From Alloyangia pacifica (GTDB lineage: Bacteria; Pseudomonadota; Alphaproteobacteria; Rhodobacterales; Rhodobacteraceae), in the NCBI RefSeq assembly GCF_003111685.1, contig NZ_CP022190.1, forward strand, positions 954,001-1,018,000: a DNA stretch of 64,000 nucleotides. Reading direction: 5' to 3'. Shown here piece by piece: positions 1-12,407 of the stretch. The notes beneath the pieces were generated by a model, which saw only the letters and a program-made list of their open reading frames with translations, was not told where the DNA came from and made no database searches. Positions within the stretch are counted from its first letter, which is position 1. Every line of letters begins with the position of its first letter. The translations under genes were made by a program, and so were the position numbers.

Positions 1-438
1 GAGGCCCGGGCTGCGCGAAAGGGTCACCGATTTCACCTCCACGTAGCAGTCCCGGCGGGCCGCCCCGGTGAGCAGGAAGTCGATGCGGCTTTTCTCGCCA
101 TATTTCACCTCGGGGCGGACGGTCTCGTAGCCCTCCAGTCCCCCCACCTGCCCGGCCACGAGCGCGGCGCGCAGCACGCGGTTGGGCACACCGGTGTCGA
201 CGCCAATGAAGGCGCCGCCCTCGTGCTCGATCAGCCGCCACGCGTATTTCAGCTTCCGCTTCGGATCCTCGTTTGGCTCGAGCCAGATCCGGCTCTCGGG
301 TTCGGCCATGCCAAGCATACTGCCCGGATTGGCCACATGGGCGGTGATCTCTGAGCCATCCTCGAGCCGGCAATCGGCGAGGAAACGCTTATAGCGGCGC
401 AGCAGGCGGGCGGGGATGAGCGGGGTCTCGAAACGCAT
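1..438 (-). CDS. sfsA: SfsA family DNA/RNA nuclease-like protein, 5' part only
   Basis: The first 146 residues are present and the gene runs off the left edge of the window, so its C-terminus is missing. The protein begins MRFETPLIPARLL and contains HVANPGSM, EGGAFIGVDT and KYGEKSRIDFLL, followed by CYVEVKSVTL, which are recognisable SfsA segments. SfsA proteins have an OB-like N-terminal part and a nuclease-like core. They were named for an effect on maltose gene expression in E. coli and their cellular role is unsettled. The start at 438 is the only ATG that keeps the conserved N-terminus. It is on the same strand as glpR downstream, 42 bp away. Confidence 0.9.
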   Translation of the reverse strand, partial: MRFETPLIPARLLRRYKRFLADCRLEDGSEITAHVANPGSMLGMAEPESRIWLEPNEDPKRKLKYAWRLIEHEGGAFIGVDTGVPNRVLRAALVAGQVGGLEGYETVRPEVKYGEKSRIDFLLTGAARRDCYVEVKSVTLSRSPGL

Positions 439-480
439 GGGCGTGCTATAGCGGGACCGGTGACGGGCGCAAGCCGGCGG

Positions 481-1248
481 TCAACTCCGCGCGGCCACCA
501 CCACCTCGCAGCCCCAATCGGCGCAGGCCGCGGCAAGGCCGGGCTCGAGCGGGGCGTCGGTGAGGAACTTGTCTATCTCCGCCAGCGAGGCAATGCGCGC
601 CGGGGCGCTGCGCTTGAACTTCGACTGGTCGGCCACAAGGTAGGTGCGGCGCGACTGTCGCAGGATGGCGCGGCTGACGCCGACTTCCTGCAGGTCGAAG
701 TCGAGGATGTCGCCCTCGGCGTCCAGCGCCGAACAGCCGATCACCGCGAGGTCGAACTTGAACTGGCGGATGCTCTCGGTCGCCAGCGCGCCGATGAGCC
801 CGCCGTCGGTGCGGCGCAGGCTGCCGCCGCTGACCAGCACCTCGCAATCGGGATTGGCGACGAGGATATTGGCGACGTTCATATTGTTGGTCACCACCAT
901 CAGCCCCTTGTGATGCAAGAGTTCGCGCGCCACCGCCTCGGTGCTGGTGCCGATGTTGAGGAACAGCGAGATGCCGTGCGGGATGCGCGCGGCGCAGGCA
1001 CGGGCGATGCCAGTCTTGGCCTCCATGTTGAGATGGCGCCGTTCCTCATAGCCGATGTTCATCGTACCCGAGGGCAGCACCGCTCCGCCGTGCACCCGGT
1101 CGAGCCGCCCGGCGTCCGCCAGATCGCTCAGGTCGCGGCGGATGGTCTGCAGCGTGACACCGAAGTGCTGCGCCAGCCCTTCGACGGTGACCTTGCCGTC
1201 GCGGCGGGCGATCTCGAGAATCTCCGGGTGGCGCAGGGACTGGGACAT
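481..1248 (-). CDS. glpR: GlpR, DeoR-family repressor of glycerol catabolism
   Basis: This 255-aa protein has the DeoR-family N-terminal helix-turn-helix (residues about 5-55, including GKVTVEGLAQHFGVTLQTIR) and the C-terminal DeoR sensor domain (about 75-230), including NIGTSTEAVAREL and VSGGSLRRTDGGLIG. In the family the sensor domain binds a phosphorylated sugar or glycerol-3-phosphate and releases the operator. The gene is divergent from glpD and the entire glp transport operon, which strongly supports the GlpR assignment. AACGAAAA/TTTCGTT-type repeats lie in the shared intergenic region and are likely its operators. The length is normal for the family. Confidence 0.9.
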   Translation of the reverse strand: MSQSLRHPEILEIARRDGKVTVEGLAQHFGVTLQTIRRDLSDLADAGRLDRVHGGAVLPSGTMNIGYEERRHLNMEAKTGIARACAARIPHGISLFLNIGTSTEAVARELLHHKGLMVVTNNMNVANILVANPDCEVLVSGGSLRRTDGGLIGALATESIRQFKFDLAVIGCSALDAEGDILDFDLQEVGVSRAILRQSRRTYLVADQSKFKRSAPARIASLAEIDKFLTDAPLEPGLAAACADWGCEVVVAARS

Positions 1249-1257
1249 GGGTGTTCG

Positions 1258-1272
1258 GTTTCTTTCGCTTTA
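1258..1272. promoter_or_regulatory. Candidate GlpR half-operator near glpR
   Basis: The stretch TTTCTTTCGCTTT lies 10 bp upstream of the glpR start. It resembles the A/T-rich TTTCG direct repeats bound by DeoR-family repressors and matches, on the opposite strand, the repeats next to glpD at 1402-1419. A site here would allow autorepression. This is a motif-only call. Confidence 0.35.
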
Positions 1273-1401
1273 TCCTGACTCGGGCAGAAAAACCGCAAAT
1301 CTTCGCCGGTTCCAGAGGATTCGTTTCTGCATCTGCATGGTCTGAACCAAAGATTGCGACAGAAGTGCGCGATTATAATAGGAAATCTCCACGCGTTCTT
1401 G

Positions 1402-1420
1402 AACGAAAAAAAACGAAAAC
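1402..1420. promoter_or_regulatory. Candidate GlpR operator with two AACGAAAA repeats
   Basis: The octamer AACGAAAA occurs twice at exactly 10-bp spacing (1402-1409 and 1412-1419), about 60 bp upstream of the glpD start, in an A-rich island that stands out in this GC-rich region. DeoR-family repressors bind phased direct repeats of this kind. The position between divergent glpR and glpD fits a GlpR operator. Binding itself is inferred. Confidence 0.5.
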
Positions 1421-1481
1421 AAATTCCTTGCGTGAATGCGCGGTCCAGGTTTAGCCTGCCCCCAACGTGAAAGAGGCTCCC

Positions 1482-3077
1482 GTGCGCAAGACCACCCCCG
1501 ATACCCCTGCAGATCTTTTCGTCATCGGTGGCGGCATCAACGGATGCGGCATCGCCCGGGACGCGGCCGGGCGCGGCGCTTCCGTGCTGCTGGCCGAGAT
1601 GGGCGATCTCGCCTCGGCGACTTCCTCGGCCTCGACCAAACTGTTCCACGGCGGGCTGCGCTATCTCGAGTATCTCGAGGTGCGGCTGGTGCGCGAGGCA
1701 CTGGTCGAGCGCGAGGTTCTGCTGCGCGCCATGCCGCACATAAGCTGGCCGATGCGTTTCGTGCTGCCCTACCACAGGGACATGCGCTTCGAGAGCGAGA
1801 CGCCGATCTCCAAGATGCTCGGGCTGGCGATGCCCTGGATGAAGGGGCGCCGTCCGGCGTGGCTGATCCGCATGGGGCTGTTCATGTACGACCACCTCGG
1901 GGGACGGAAGATCCTGCCGGGCACGGCGACACTCTCGCTGAAGGGCGCGAAGGAGGGCGCGCCGCTGCAGCCGCGCTTCGAGCGCGCCTATGAATATTCC
2001 GACTGCTGGGTCGAGGATTCGCGGCTGGTGGTGCTCAACGCGCGCGACGCCGAAGCGCGCGGCGCGACGATCATGACCCGAACCAAGGTCACCCACGCAC
2101 AGCGCGACGGCGCGCTCTGGCGGATCGAGACCAAGGACGCCGAAACCGGCGCGAAAGCGACGCATTACGCGAAGATGCTCATCAACGCGGGCGGTCCCTG
2201 GGTCGGCGACGTGATCCATGACAAGATTGACCTGCCATCGCGCGAGGGCGTCCGGCTGGTCCGTGGCAGCCATATCGTGACCCGACGGCTCTACGACCAC
2301 GACAAGTGCTACTTCTTCCAGGGCACCGACGGGCGGATCATCTTCGCGATTCCCTACGAGCGCGATTTCACCCTGATCGGCACCACGGATGCCGAGCATA
2401 AAGACCCGGATCGCCGCCCGGTCTGCACCCCCGAGGAACAGGCCTATCTGATCAATTTCGCCAACCAGTATTTCGCGCAGTCGATCTCGGATAAGGACGT
2501 GGTCTGGACCTACTCCGGCGTGCGGCCGCTCTATGACGACGGCGCCTCCAGCGCCACGGCGGCGACGCGGGATTACACGCTGAAAGTGGACGCGGAGGGC
2601 GGCGCACCGGTGCTGAATGTCTTCGGCGGCAAGATCACCACCTATCGGCGGCTGGCGGAAAGCGCGCTCGAGAAGATCGGCGAACATGTTACCTTGAAGT
2701 CCGGCCCCTGGACTGCGGGCGTTGCGATGCCCGGCGGGGATTTCCCGGTCGACGGCTTCGACGCTCTTGTGCAAGCTCTGACCGAGAAATATCCTTTTCT
2801 CGGAGAGGTTTGGGCGCGCCGGCTCGCGCGCGCCTACGGCACCGAGGCAGAAACCCTCTTGGGGGAGGCAATAAGCGCTGCGGATCTCGGGAGGGCATTC
2901 GGCGCGACTCTCACCGAGGCGGAAGTGATCTGGCTGATGCGGCAGGAGTTCGCCCGCACGGCCGAGGACGTGGTGTGGCGACGCACCAAGCTCGGGCTGC
3001 GCCTGAGCGAGGAGGAGATATCGGCGCTGGACGGCTGGATGACATCCCGCCGCGAAAGGGCCGACGCCGCCGAATAG
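1482..3077 (+). CDS. glpD: Aerobic glycerol-3-phosphate dehydrogenase
   Basis: This FAD enzyme oxidises glycerol-3-phosphate to dihydroxyacetone phosphate at the membrane and passes electrons to quinone. The N-terminus has the FAD dinucleotide motif VIGGGINGCGIARDAAGRG, followed by STKLFHGGLRYLEYLE, and the middle contains FFQGTDGRIIFAIPYE, all typical of GlpD. I chose the GTG at 1482 because AAAGAGG sits five bases ahead of it; an in-frame GTG at 1467 lacks a good ribosome site. The protein is then 531 aa, normal for the family. It heads the operon of the glycerol importer and kinase and is preceded by putative GlpR sites. Confidence 0.95.
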   Translation: MRKTTPDTPADLFVIGGGINGCGIARDAAGRGASVLLAEMGDLASATSSASTKLFHGGLRYLEYLEVRLVREALVEREVLLRAMPHISWPMRFVLPYHRDMRFESETPISKMLGLAMPWMKGRRPAWLIRMGLFMYDHLGGRKILPGTATLSLKGAKEGAPLQPRFERAYEYSDCWVEDSRLVVLNARDAEARGATIMTRTKVTHAQRDGALWRIETKDAETGAKATHYAKMLINAGGPWVGDVIHDKIDLPSREGVRLVRGSHIVTRRLYDHDKCYFFQGTDGRIIFAIPYERDFTLIGTTDAEHKDPDRRPVCTPEEQAYLINFANQYFAQSISDKDVVWTYSGVRPLYDDGASSATAATRDYTLKVDAEGGAPVLNVFGGKITTYRRLAESALEKIGEHVTLKSGPWTAGVAMPGGDFPVDGFDALVQALTEKYPFLGEVWARRLARAYGTEAETLLGEAISAADLGRAFGATLTEAEVIWLMRQEFARTAEDVVWRRTKLGLRLSEEEISALDGWMTSRRERADAAE

Positions 3078-3113
3078 CACGGCGGAGACATACGGCGCGG
3101 GGAGGAGGACCTT

Positions 3114-4202
3114 ATGTCGCTGGAACTGAAGGGCGTTTCAAAGATCGTCGAGGGGCAGACCCATATCGCCCCCACCGATCTGACGCTCGCGAATGGCACG
3201 ATGAACGTGCTGCTGGGCCCGACCCTGTCGGGCAAGACGTCGCTGATGCGGCTGATGGCGGGGCTTGATGCGCCCTCTACCGGCAAGATTTTCTGGGAAG
3301 GCAAGGACGTCACCGGGATGCGGGTGCAGGACCGCAAGGTGGCCATGGTCTACCAGCAGTTCATCAACTATCCCTCGATGACCGTCTACCAGAACATCGC
3401 CTCTCCGATGAAGCTGATGGGTGTCGACAAGGCCGAGATCGACCGCCGGGTGCGCGAGAGCGCCGAGTTGATGAAGCTGACCCCCTTCCTCGAGCGCAAG
3501 CCTTTGGAACTATCGGGCGGCCAGCAGCAGCGCTGCGCGCTGGCGCGGGCGCTGGTGAAGAACGCCGGACTGGTGCTTCTGGACGAGCCGCTTGCCAACC
3601 TCGACTACAAGCTGCGCGAAGAGCTTAGGGTGGAAATCCCAAAGATATTCGAGGCTTCCGGCTCGATCTTCGTCTATGCCACAACCGAACCCGAGGAAGC
3701 GCTCCTGCTTGGCGGGCACACCGCGACTCTTTGGGAGGGGCGCGTGACGCAGTTCGGCCCGACGCCGCAGGTCTACCGCCAGCCGCTGGACGCGACCACC
3801 GCGCGCGTCTTCAGCGACCCGCCGATGAACTTCCTGCAGATCTCCAAGACCGGCGACCGGCTCATGTTCGGCGAGGGCCAGAGCGCGCCAGCCACCGGCA
3901 AGCTCAAGGATTTGCCCGACGGGCGCTACATGGCGGGCTTCCGGCCCAACCACCTGGAGATCCGGAAACACGATCCCGACGCGCTGCACTTCCGCACCGA
4001 GCTTCAGGTGAGCGAGCTCACGGGCTCAGAGACCTTTGTCCACCTCGATCACCACGGCGAGCGCTGGGTGGGGCTGGTGGGCGGCGTGCACGACCTGCCG
4101 CTCGGCAAGCCTCTGGATGTCTGGCTGTCGCCGCGGCACGTCTACGTCTTCGGCGAGAACGGCGATCTGGTCGCCCCCGCCGCCTATGCGCAAGCTGCCT
4201 GA
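3114..4202 (+). CDS. glpS: Glycerol ABC importer ATPase GlpS (H-loop histidine replaced)
   Basis: This is one of two nucleotide-binding subunits of the GlpSTPQUV glycerol importer known from Rhizobium. Walker A is GPTLSGKT (35-42), the signature LSGGQQQR (133-140) is canonical, and Walker B ends LLDEP with glutamate 158. The H-loop, normally THDQ, reads TTEP, so the switch histidine is threonine 191. Its partner GlpT has the histidine but a broken signature, implying one good and one degenerate ATP site. The C-terminus has the TOBE-like region of MalK-type ATPases. GAGGAGG precedes the start and glpT follows after 12 bp. Confidence 0.9.
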   Translation: MSLELKGVSKIVEGQTHIAPTDLTLANGTMNVLLGPTLSGKTSLMRLMAGLDAPSTGKIFWEGKDVTGMRVQDRKVAMVYQQFINYPSMTVYQNIASPMKLMGVDKAEIDRRVRESAELMKLTPFLERKPLELSGGQQQRCALARALVKNAGLVLLDEPLANLDYKLREELRVEIPKIFEASGSIFVYATTEPEEALLLGGHTATLWEGRVTQFGPTPQVYRQPLDATTARVFSDPPMNFLQISKTGDRLMFGEGQSAPATGKLKDLPDGRYMAGFRPNHLEIRKHDPDALHFRTELQVSELTGSETFVHLDHHGERWVGLVGGVHDLPLGKPLDVWLSPRHVYVFGENGDLVAPAAYAQAA

Positions 4203-4214
4203 GGAGGAGGCGAT

Positions 4215-5296
4215 ATGGCCAAGATAACGCTAGACAATCTCGCTCACTCCTACATGGCGAACCCGCGCGGAGAAGAGGATTTCGCGCTCAAGCAGATGAC
4301 CCACGACTGGGACGATGGCGGCGCCTATGCGCTGCTCGGCTCCTCGGGCTGCGGCAAGTCCACGTTGCTCAACATCATCTCGGGTCTGCTGATCCCCTCG
4401 CAGGGCCGCGTGCTCTTTGATGGGCAGGACGTGACCCATGCCCCGACCGCCGAGCGCAACATCGCGCAGGTGTTCCAGTTCCCGGTGGTCTACGACACGA
4501 TGACCGTGCGCGACAATCTGGCCTTCCCGCTGCGCAACCGCGGCCGCGACGAGGCCTATGTCGCCGAGCGGGTGCAGGAGATCGCGCGGATGATCGGCAT
4601 GGAAGACCAGCTGCGCCGCAAGTGCAGCGGGCTCACCGCCGATGCCAAGCAGAAGATCAGCCTCGGGCGCGGCATGGTGCGCAAGGACGTGAACGCGCTG
4701 CTCTTCGACGAGCCGCTGACGGTGATCGACCCGCACATGAAGTGGGAACTGCGCACCCAGCTCAAGAAGCTGCACCATGATTTCGGCCACACGATGATCT
4801 ACGTCACCCACGACCAGACCGAGGCGCTGACCTTCGCCGACAAGGTGGTGGTGATGTACGACGGCCGCGTCGTGCAGATCGGCACGCCCGAGGAGCTCTT
4901 CGAGCGGCCCGAGCACACTTTCGTCGGCTATTTCATCGGCTCGCCGGGGATGAACGTAATCCCCGCCAAGGTCGAGGGCAGCCGTGGCTACATCAACGGT
5001 TCGGACTTCGACCTCGGCGCCGGCTATCGGGCAATGGACGGAAAGGTCGAGATCGGCGTGCGCCCCGAGTTTGCCCGGCTGAGCGCCACCGAGGGGCTCC
5101 CAGTCAAGATCCGCCGGGTCGAGGACGCCGGGCGGCACAAGATCATCCGCGCCGAGTTCTTCGGCCATGACATCAACATCGTCGCCGGCGAGGACGAGAG
5201 CATCGGGCCCGACATGACCCGCGTGCGCTTCGATCCCGCCCACGTCAACGTCTACCGCGACGACTGGCGCGTCGCACCCTCGGGGGAGGCTGCCTG

Positions 5297-5297
<1 letters not shown>
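4215..5297 (+). CDS. glpT: Glycerol ABC importer ATPase GlpT (degenerate signature motif)
   Basis: This is the second ATPase of the glycerol importer and should not be confused with the E. coli GlpT antiporter. Walker A GSSGCGKS (42-49), Walker B LLFDEP (glutamate 166) and the H-loop VTHDQ (histidine 199) are intact. The ABC signature is not: where LSGGQ is expected the sequence is CSGLTADAKQKISLGRG, with a three-residue insertion. It therefore complements GlpS, which has a normal signature but no H-loop histidine. Its stop overlaps the start of glpP in ATGA, so translation is probably coupled. Confidence 0.9.
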
Positions 5298-6166
<869 letters not shown>

Positions 6167-6167
6167 G

Positions 6168-7019
<852 letters not shown>

Positions 7020-7031
7020 GAGGAGATCGAC

Positions 7032-7304
7032 ATGGACTGGATGGCATGGACCTGGCCCACAGCGGCCTTCTTTCTGACCATCGCGGCGCTGCTGGTGATC
7101 TTCACCGTGCTGGCGATCCGCTTTCCCGAGACCCCGCAGCGCGGGATCCTCGGCATCGAGACCACGCGCGGGGACCGGCTCTTCATCACGCTGCTGGGCT
7201 CGGCCTTCATCAATCTCGCCTGGCTCGGCCTTGTCGGCCAGGCGCAGCCGGCGGCGCTTGTCGTCTGCCTTATCTACGCGGCGGCGGTGTTCCGCTGGGT
7301 CTGA
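7032..7304 (+). CDS. glpU: Small membrane protein GlpU of the glycerol importer (DUF2160)
   Basis: This 90-aa protein has a hydrophobic N-terminal span (AFFLTIAALLVIFTVLAI), a short charged loop with TPQRGILGIETTRGDR, and two further hydrophobic stretches. It matches the small DUF2160 proteins that always accompany this type of glycerol ABC importer, where the gene is called glpU. Its molecular role is unknown; it may be an accessory subunit of the permease. A GAGAGGAGAT ribosome site lies just ahead of the start. Confidence 0.85.
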   Translation: MDWMAWTWPTAAFFLTIAALLVIFTVLAIRFPETPQRGILGIETTRGDRLFITLLGSAFINLAWLGLVGQAQPAALVVCLIYAAAVFRWV

Positions 7305-7383
7305 GACCCCCGAGGACGCCGGCCCGGGCTGGAGGTGCACGGACCGCCGAAAGAGAATAAATGGTTCAATAAGGGAGGAAACC

Positions 7384-9087
<1,704 letters not shown>

Positions 9088-9096
9088 GCTAACTGC

Positions 9097-9124
9097 GCGG
9101 GGGCGGGCCATGGCCTGCCCCCGC
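9097..9124 (+). terminator. Hairpin between glpV and glpK
   Basis: GCGGGGGC (9097-9104) pairs perfectly with GCCCCCGC (9117-9124) and is followed by TTTCTC. The inner sequence GGCCATGGCC can extend the stem. It probably attenuates transcription after glpV, so glpK may be less expressed or have its own promoter in the 154 bp between the hairpin and its start. Confidence 0.55.
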
Positions 9125-9278
9125 TTTCTCGTCTCCGCCATGGCCAAGCGGGGCCATCGCCGATACGAGTCGGGCAAGACACTGATCCCGGACGCAAAAC
9201 TCCGGGACGACGATCGCGCAGGCCGAGCCCCGCGCGTCCAAACGGGACTGACGACACACAGGAAGGCCGAAGACAGAC

Positions 9279-10790
9279 ATGACCCTCATCCTCGCCATCG
9301 ACCAGGGCACCACCTCCTCGCGCGCGATCCTCTTTGATGACAAGCTGCAGGTCGTCGCCTCGGCGCAGGAGGAGTTTCCGCAGCACTTCCCGCAAAGCGG
9401 CTGGGTCGAGCACGACCCGCTCGACCTTTGGTCCACCACCGCTGCCACCTGCCGCGCCGTCGTGGAAAAGGCGGGCGTCGGCGCGGATGACATCGCCGCC
9501 ATCGGCATCACCAACCAACGCGAGACCACCGTGGTCTGGGACAAGACCACCGGCAAGCCGATCCACAACGCCATCGTCTGGCAGGACCGCCGTACCTCCG
9601 AGATGTGCCGGGCCCTGCGCGACGAGGGCTTCGAGGAAACGGTGACCGAAAAGACCGGCCTGCTGCTCGACCCCTATTTCTCGGCAACCAAGCTGGCGTG
9701 GATCCTCGACAACACCCCCGGCGCGCGCGAAAAGGCCGAGGCGGGCGAGCTGCTTTTCGGCACGGTCGACAGCTGGCTCGTCTGGAAGCTGACCGGCGGC
9801 GCGGTGCATGCCACCGATGCCACCAACGCCGCCCGCACCATGCTCTACAACATCCGCGAAGGCCGTTGGTCGGAAGCCATCTGCAAGCGCCTGAATATCC
9901 CGACCAACATGCTCCCCGAGGTGCGCGACTGCGACGCCAACTTCGGCGACTGCCGGGCTGATCTCTTCGGCCGCCCGATCCCGATCCTCGGCATCGCGGG
10001 CGACCAGCAGGCGGCGACCATCGGTCAGGCCTGCTTCACCCCCGGCATGGTGAAATCCACCTATGGCACCGGCTGCTTTGCGCTGCTCAACACCGGCGAG
10101 ACGCCGGTCGTTTCGCAGAACCGCCTGCTGACCACCATCGCCTACCGCATCGACGGCAAGACCACCTACGCGCTCGAAGGCTCGATCTTTGTCGCTGGCG
10201 CGGTGATCCAATGGCTGCGCGACGGGCTCAAGGTGATCCGCGATGCCGCGGAAAGCCAGCCGCTGGCCGAGGCCGCCGACGAGGCGCAGGAACTCGTTCT
10301 GGTCCCCGCCTTCACCGGTCTCGGCGCGCCCTATTGGAACGCCGACTGCCGGGGGGCCATCTACGGGCTCACCCGCAACTCCGGCCCCGCCGAATTCGCC
10401 CGCGCCGCACTGGAAAGCGTCGGCTACCAGACCCGCGACCTCATCGAGGCGATGAAGGCCGACTGGGGTGCCGAACATGGCGACGCCGAAATGGCGGCGC
10501 TGCGGGTGGATGGCGGGCTCAGTGCCTCGGACTGGGGGATGCAGTACCTGTCGGACATCCTCGACGCGCCGGTCGAACGGCCCACGGTGCTCGAAACCAC
10601 CGCCATGGGTGCGGCGTGGCTCGCCGGTCAGAAGGCCGGGATCATGCCGGGGATGGAGGAGTTTGCCAACGCCTGGGCCCGCGATGCGCGCTTCGAGCCG
10701 AAGATGGACCCCGCCGTGCGCGAGCGCAAATACGCGGCCTGGAAACGCGCGGTCGAGGCGACCATCGGTTTCGGCTCCCCAAACGGCTGA
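9279..10790 (+). CDS. glpK: Glycerol kinase
   Basis: This 503-aa FGGY kinase phosphorylates glycerol to glycerol-3-phosphate, the substrate of GlpD and the usual effector of GlpR. The N-terminal phosphate-binding loop is [13 protein letters not shown] and the sequence includes [22 protein letters not shown] and [10 protein letters not shown], all diagnostic of GlpK. The length is standard. It closes the glp operon and runs convergently into the SDR gene with only 16 bp between them, which carry a shared hairpin. Confidence 0.96.
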   Translation: MTLILAIDQGTTSSRAILFDDKLQVVASAQEEFPQHFPQSGWVEHDPLDLWSTTAATCRAVVEKAGVGADDIAAIGITNQRETTVVWDKTTGKPIHNAIVWQDRRTSEMCRALRDEGFEETVTEKTGLLLDPYFSATKLAWILDNTPGAREKAEAGELLFGTVDSWLVWKLTGGAVHATDATNAARTMLYNIREGRWSEAICKRLNIPTNMLPEVRDCDANFGDCRADLFGRPIPILGIAGDQQAATIGQACFTPGMVKSTYGTGCFALLNTGETPVVSQNRLLTTIAYRIDGKTTYALEGSIFVAGAVIQWLRDGLKVIRDAAESQPLAEAADEAQELVLVPAFTGLGAPYWNADCRGAIYGLTRNSGPAEFARAALESVGYQTRDLIEAMKADWGAEHGDAEMAALRVDGGLSASDWGMQYLSDILDAPVERPTVLETTAMGAAWLAGQKAGIMPGMEEFANAWARDARFEPKMDPAVRERKYAAWKRAVEATIGFGSPNG

Positions 10791-10798
10791 GCCGCGCC

Positions 10799-10822
10799 GG
10801 GCGAGATCAGAGGATCTCGCCC
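10799..10822. terminator. Shared hairpin between convergent glpK and SDR gene
   Basis: GGGCGAGATC (10799-10808) and GATCTCGCCC (10813-10822) form a perfect 10-bp stem with an AGAG loop. It lies exactly at the convergent 3' ends of glpK and the SDR gene and overlaps the last codons of the latter. There is no strong T-run, so efficiency is uncertain. Confidence 0.5.
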
Positions 10823-11562
10823 CCGTCGATCACCAGCGCCAGCCCGGTGACAAAGGCCGAGCGGTCCGAGGCAAGGTAGAGGATGCCCTCGGCGATTTCC
10901 TCGGTGCTGGCCCAGCGGCCCATCGGGATGGTGTCGGCGACATAGCTCTCGAGCGCCGCGCGCCCGCCCATCTGCTTCTCGAAACCCAGGTTGAAGGGCG
11001 TATCCACGAACCCCGGGCAAAGCGCGTTGAAGCGGATCCTCTCGCGCGCGTAATCCACCGCCATCTGCTTCACCATGGCCACGGCGGCGTGCTTGGTGGT
11101 GGCGTAAGAGACCATGCCCCGGTCATACTGGCAGCCCGAGTTCGACGCGGTGATGATCACCGACCCGCCCCCCTGCGCCCGCATGTGCGGGATCACAGCC
11201 CGCGAGGCGACGAAATGCGCCCGCACGTTCAGCGCCCAGGCGGCATCCATCTGCGCAGGGGTGACCTCTTCGACCTTGCCCTCGATCTGGATGCCCGCGT
11301 GGCTGTGCAGCACGTCGAGCCTACCGTGGTCCTTTGCGACCCGCTCGATCAGCCCCTCGACCGCCGCATCGTCGCGCACATCAAGGCCCTGCGCCATGCC
11401 GCGACCGCCCGCGGCGTCGATCTCGGCCAGAGTCTCGGCGGCGAGATCCTCGCGCAGATCGGTCACCACCACATAGGCCCCCTCGCGGGCCATGGCCACG
11501 GCCCCGGCGCGGCCGATCCCGGATCCGGCGGCGGTCACCAGCGCGACACGGTCTTTCAGCAT
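10807..11562 (-). CDS. Short-chain dehydrogenase/reductase
   Basis: This 251-aa classical SDR has the TAAGSGIGRAGA cofactor loop near residues 10-20, the catalytic serine in ITASNSG and the YATTK tyrosine-lysine motif. Aspartate at the end of beta-2 (VVTDLRED) suggests NAD preference. The usual NNAG is changed to HSHAG. It is the last gene of the polyamine-type ABC operon, 22 bp after the second permease, so it probably acts on the imported compound or its breakdown product. The substrate cannot be told from the sequence. Confidence 0.85.
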   Translation of the reverse strand: MLKDRVALVTAAGSGIGRAGAVAMAREGAYVVVTDLREDLAAETLAEIDAAGGRGMAQGLDVRDDAAVEGLIERVAKDHGRLDVLHSHAGIQIEGKVEEVTPAQMDAAWALNVRAHFVASRAVIPHMRAQGGGSVIITASNSGCQYDRGMVSYATTKHAAVAMVKQMAVDYARERIRFNALCPGFVDTPFNLGFEKQMGGRAALESYVADTIPMGRWASTEEIAEGILYLASDRSAFVTGLALVIDGGEIL

Positions 11563-11584
11563 GGGTCTCTCCTGAAGTCTTGAG

Positions 11585-12391
11585 TTAGCGGCGCGCGTGC
11601 GCCTGAGAGCGCCGCAGCAGAAGCTGCGCGGCGATCAGCATGAGCAGCGAGGCAGCCATCACCATGGTGCCGATCGCGTTGATCTCGGGGGTGACGCCGC
11701 GGCGGATCGACGAGAAGACGTAGATCGGCAGCGTCGTCTCGGCGCCCGCGACGAAGAAGGCGATGATGAAATCGTCGAAGCTGAAGGTGAAGGCGAGCAG
11801 GAAACCCGCGAGGATCGCCGGCAGGATCTGCGGAAAGGTCACCTGCCAGAAGGTGCCCATAGGCGTGGCACCAAGATCACTCGACGCCTCGATCAGCGCC
11901 CCGTCCAGCGTCTCCATCCGCCCGCGCACCAGCAGCACCACCAGCGACATGGTGAAGAGACCATGCGCGCCGATCAGCGAGCCGGTGCCGAGCGAGAGCT
12001 TCCAGCCGGTCAGCGCCTCGAGCCAGGGGTTCACCAGATCGAAGACCGACACCAGCGCGATGAGGGTCGCGATGCCGATGACGATGCCGGGGATCATCAC
12101 CGCGATCTGCACCAGGAGGTCAAAGACCTTGCGGGCGCGTCCGCGCATCCCGGTCAGCGCCAGCGCCGCCATGGTGCCCACCACCGTCGCCAGCACCGCC
12201 GACAGGAAGGCGACACGCACCGAGGTCCAGAGCGCCTCCATCACGAAGGGATTGTTCAGCGCGCGCCCGTACCATTGCAGCGAGAAGCCCTGCATCTGCG
12301 AGGCCGAGCGCCCCGCCGAGAAGGAGAACAGCGCGATGATGCCGATCGGCAGGTAGAGAAAGGCGTAGACCGCCCAGGCGTAAAGTCTCAT
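11585..12391 (-). CDS. Spermidine/putrescine-type ABC permease (PotC-like)
   Basis: This 268-aa inner-membrane protein has about six spans and the EAA loop EASSDLGATPMGTFWQV followed by TFPQILPAIL, which match PotC/PotI permeases. The first span directly follows the start (LYAWAVYAFLYLPIGIIAL). It is separated from the PotB-like gene by 16 bp. Substrates of such systems include polyamines but also other amines and opines, so the solute is not certain. Confidence 0.88.
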   Translation of the reverse strand: MRLYAWAVYAFLYLPIGIIALFSFSAGRSASQMQGFSLQWYGRALNNPFVMEALWTSVRVAFLSAVLATVVGTMAALALTGMRGRARKVFDLLVQIAVMIPGIVIGIATLIALVSVFDLVNPWLEALTGWKLSLGTGSLIGAHGLFTMSLVVLLVRGRMETLDGALIEASSDLGATPMGTFWQVTFPQILPAILAGFLLAFTFSFDDFIIAFFVAGAETTLPIYVFSSIRRGVTPEINAIGTMVMAASLLMLIAAQLLLRRSQAHARR

Positions 12392-12407
12392 GGGTGCCTC
12401 CGGAGGA

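Noticed and set aside
1128..3080. A 650-codon open frame on the minus strand
   Set aside because: It lies antisense to glpD and the glp promoter and has no recognisable domain; its last part is glpR in the wrong frame.
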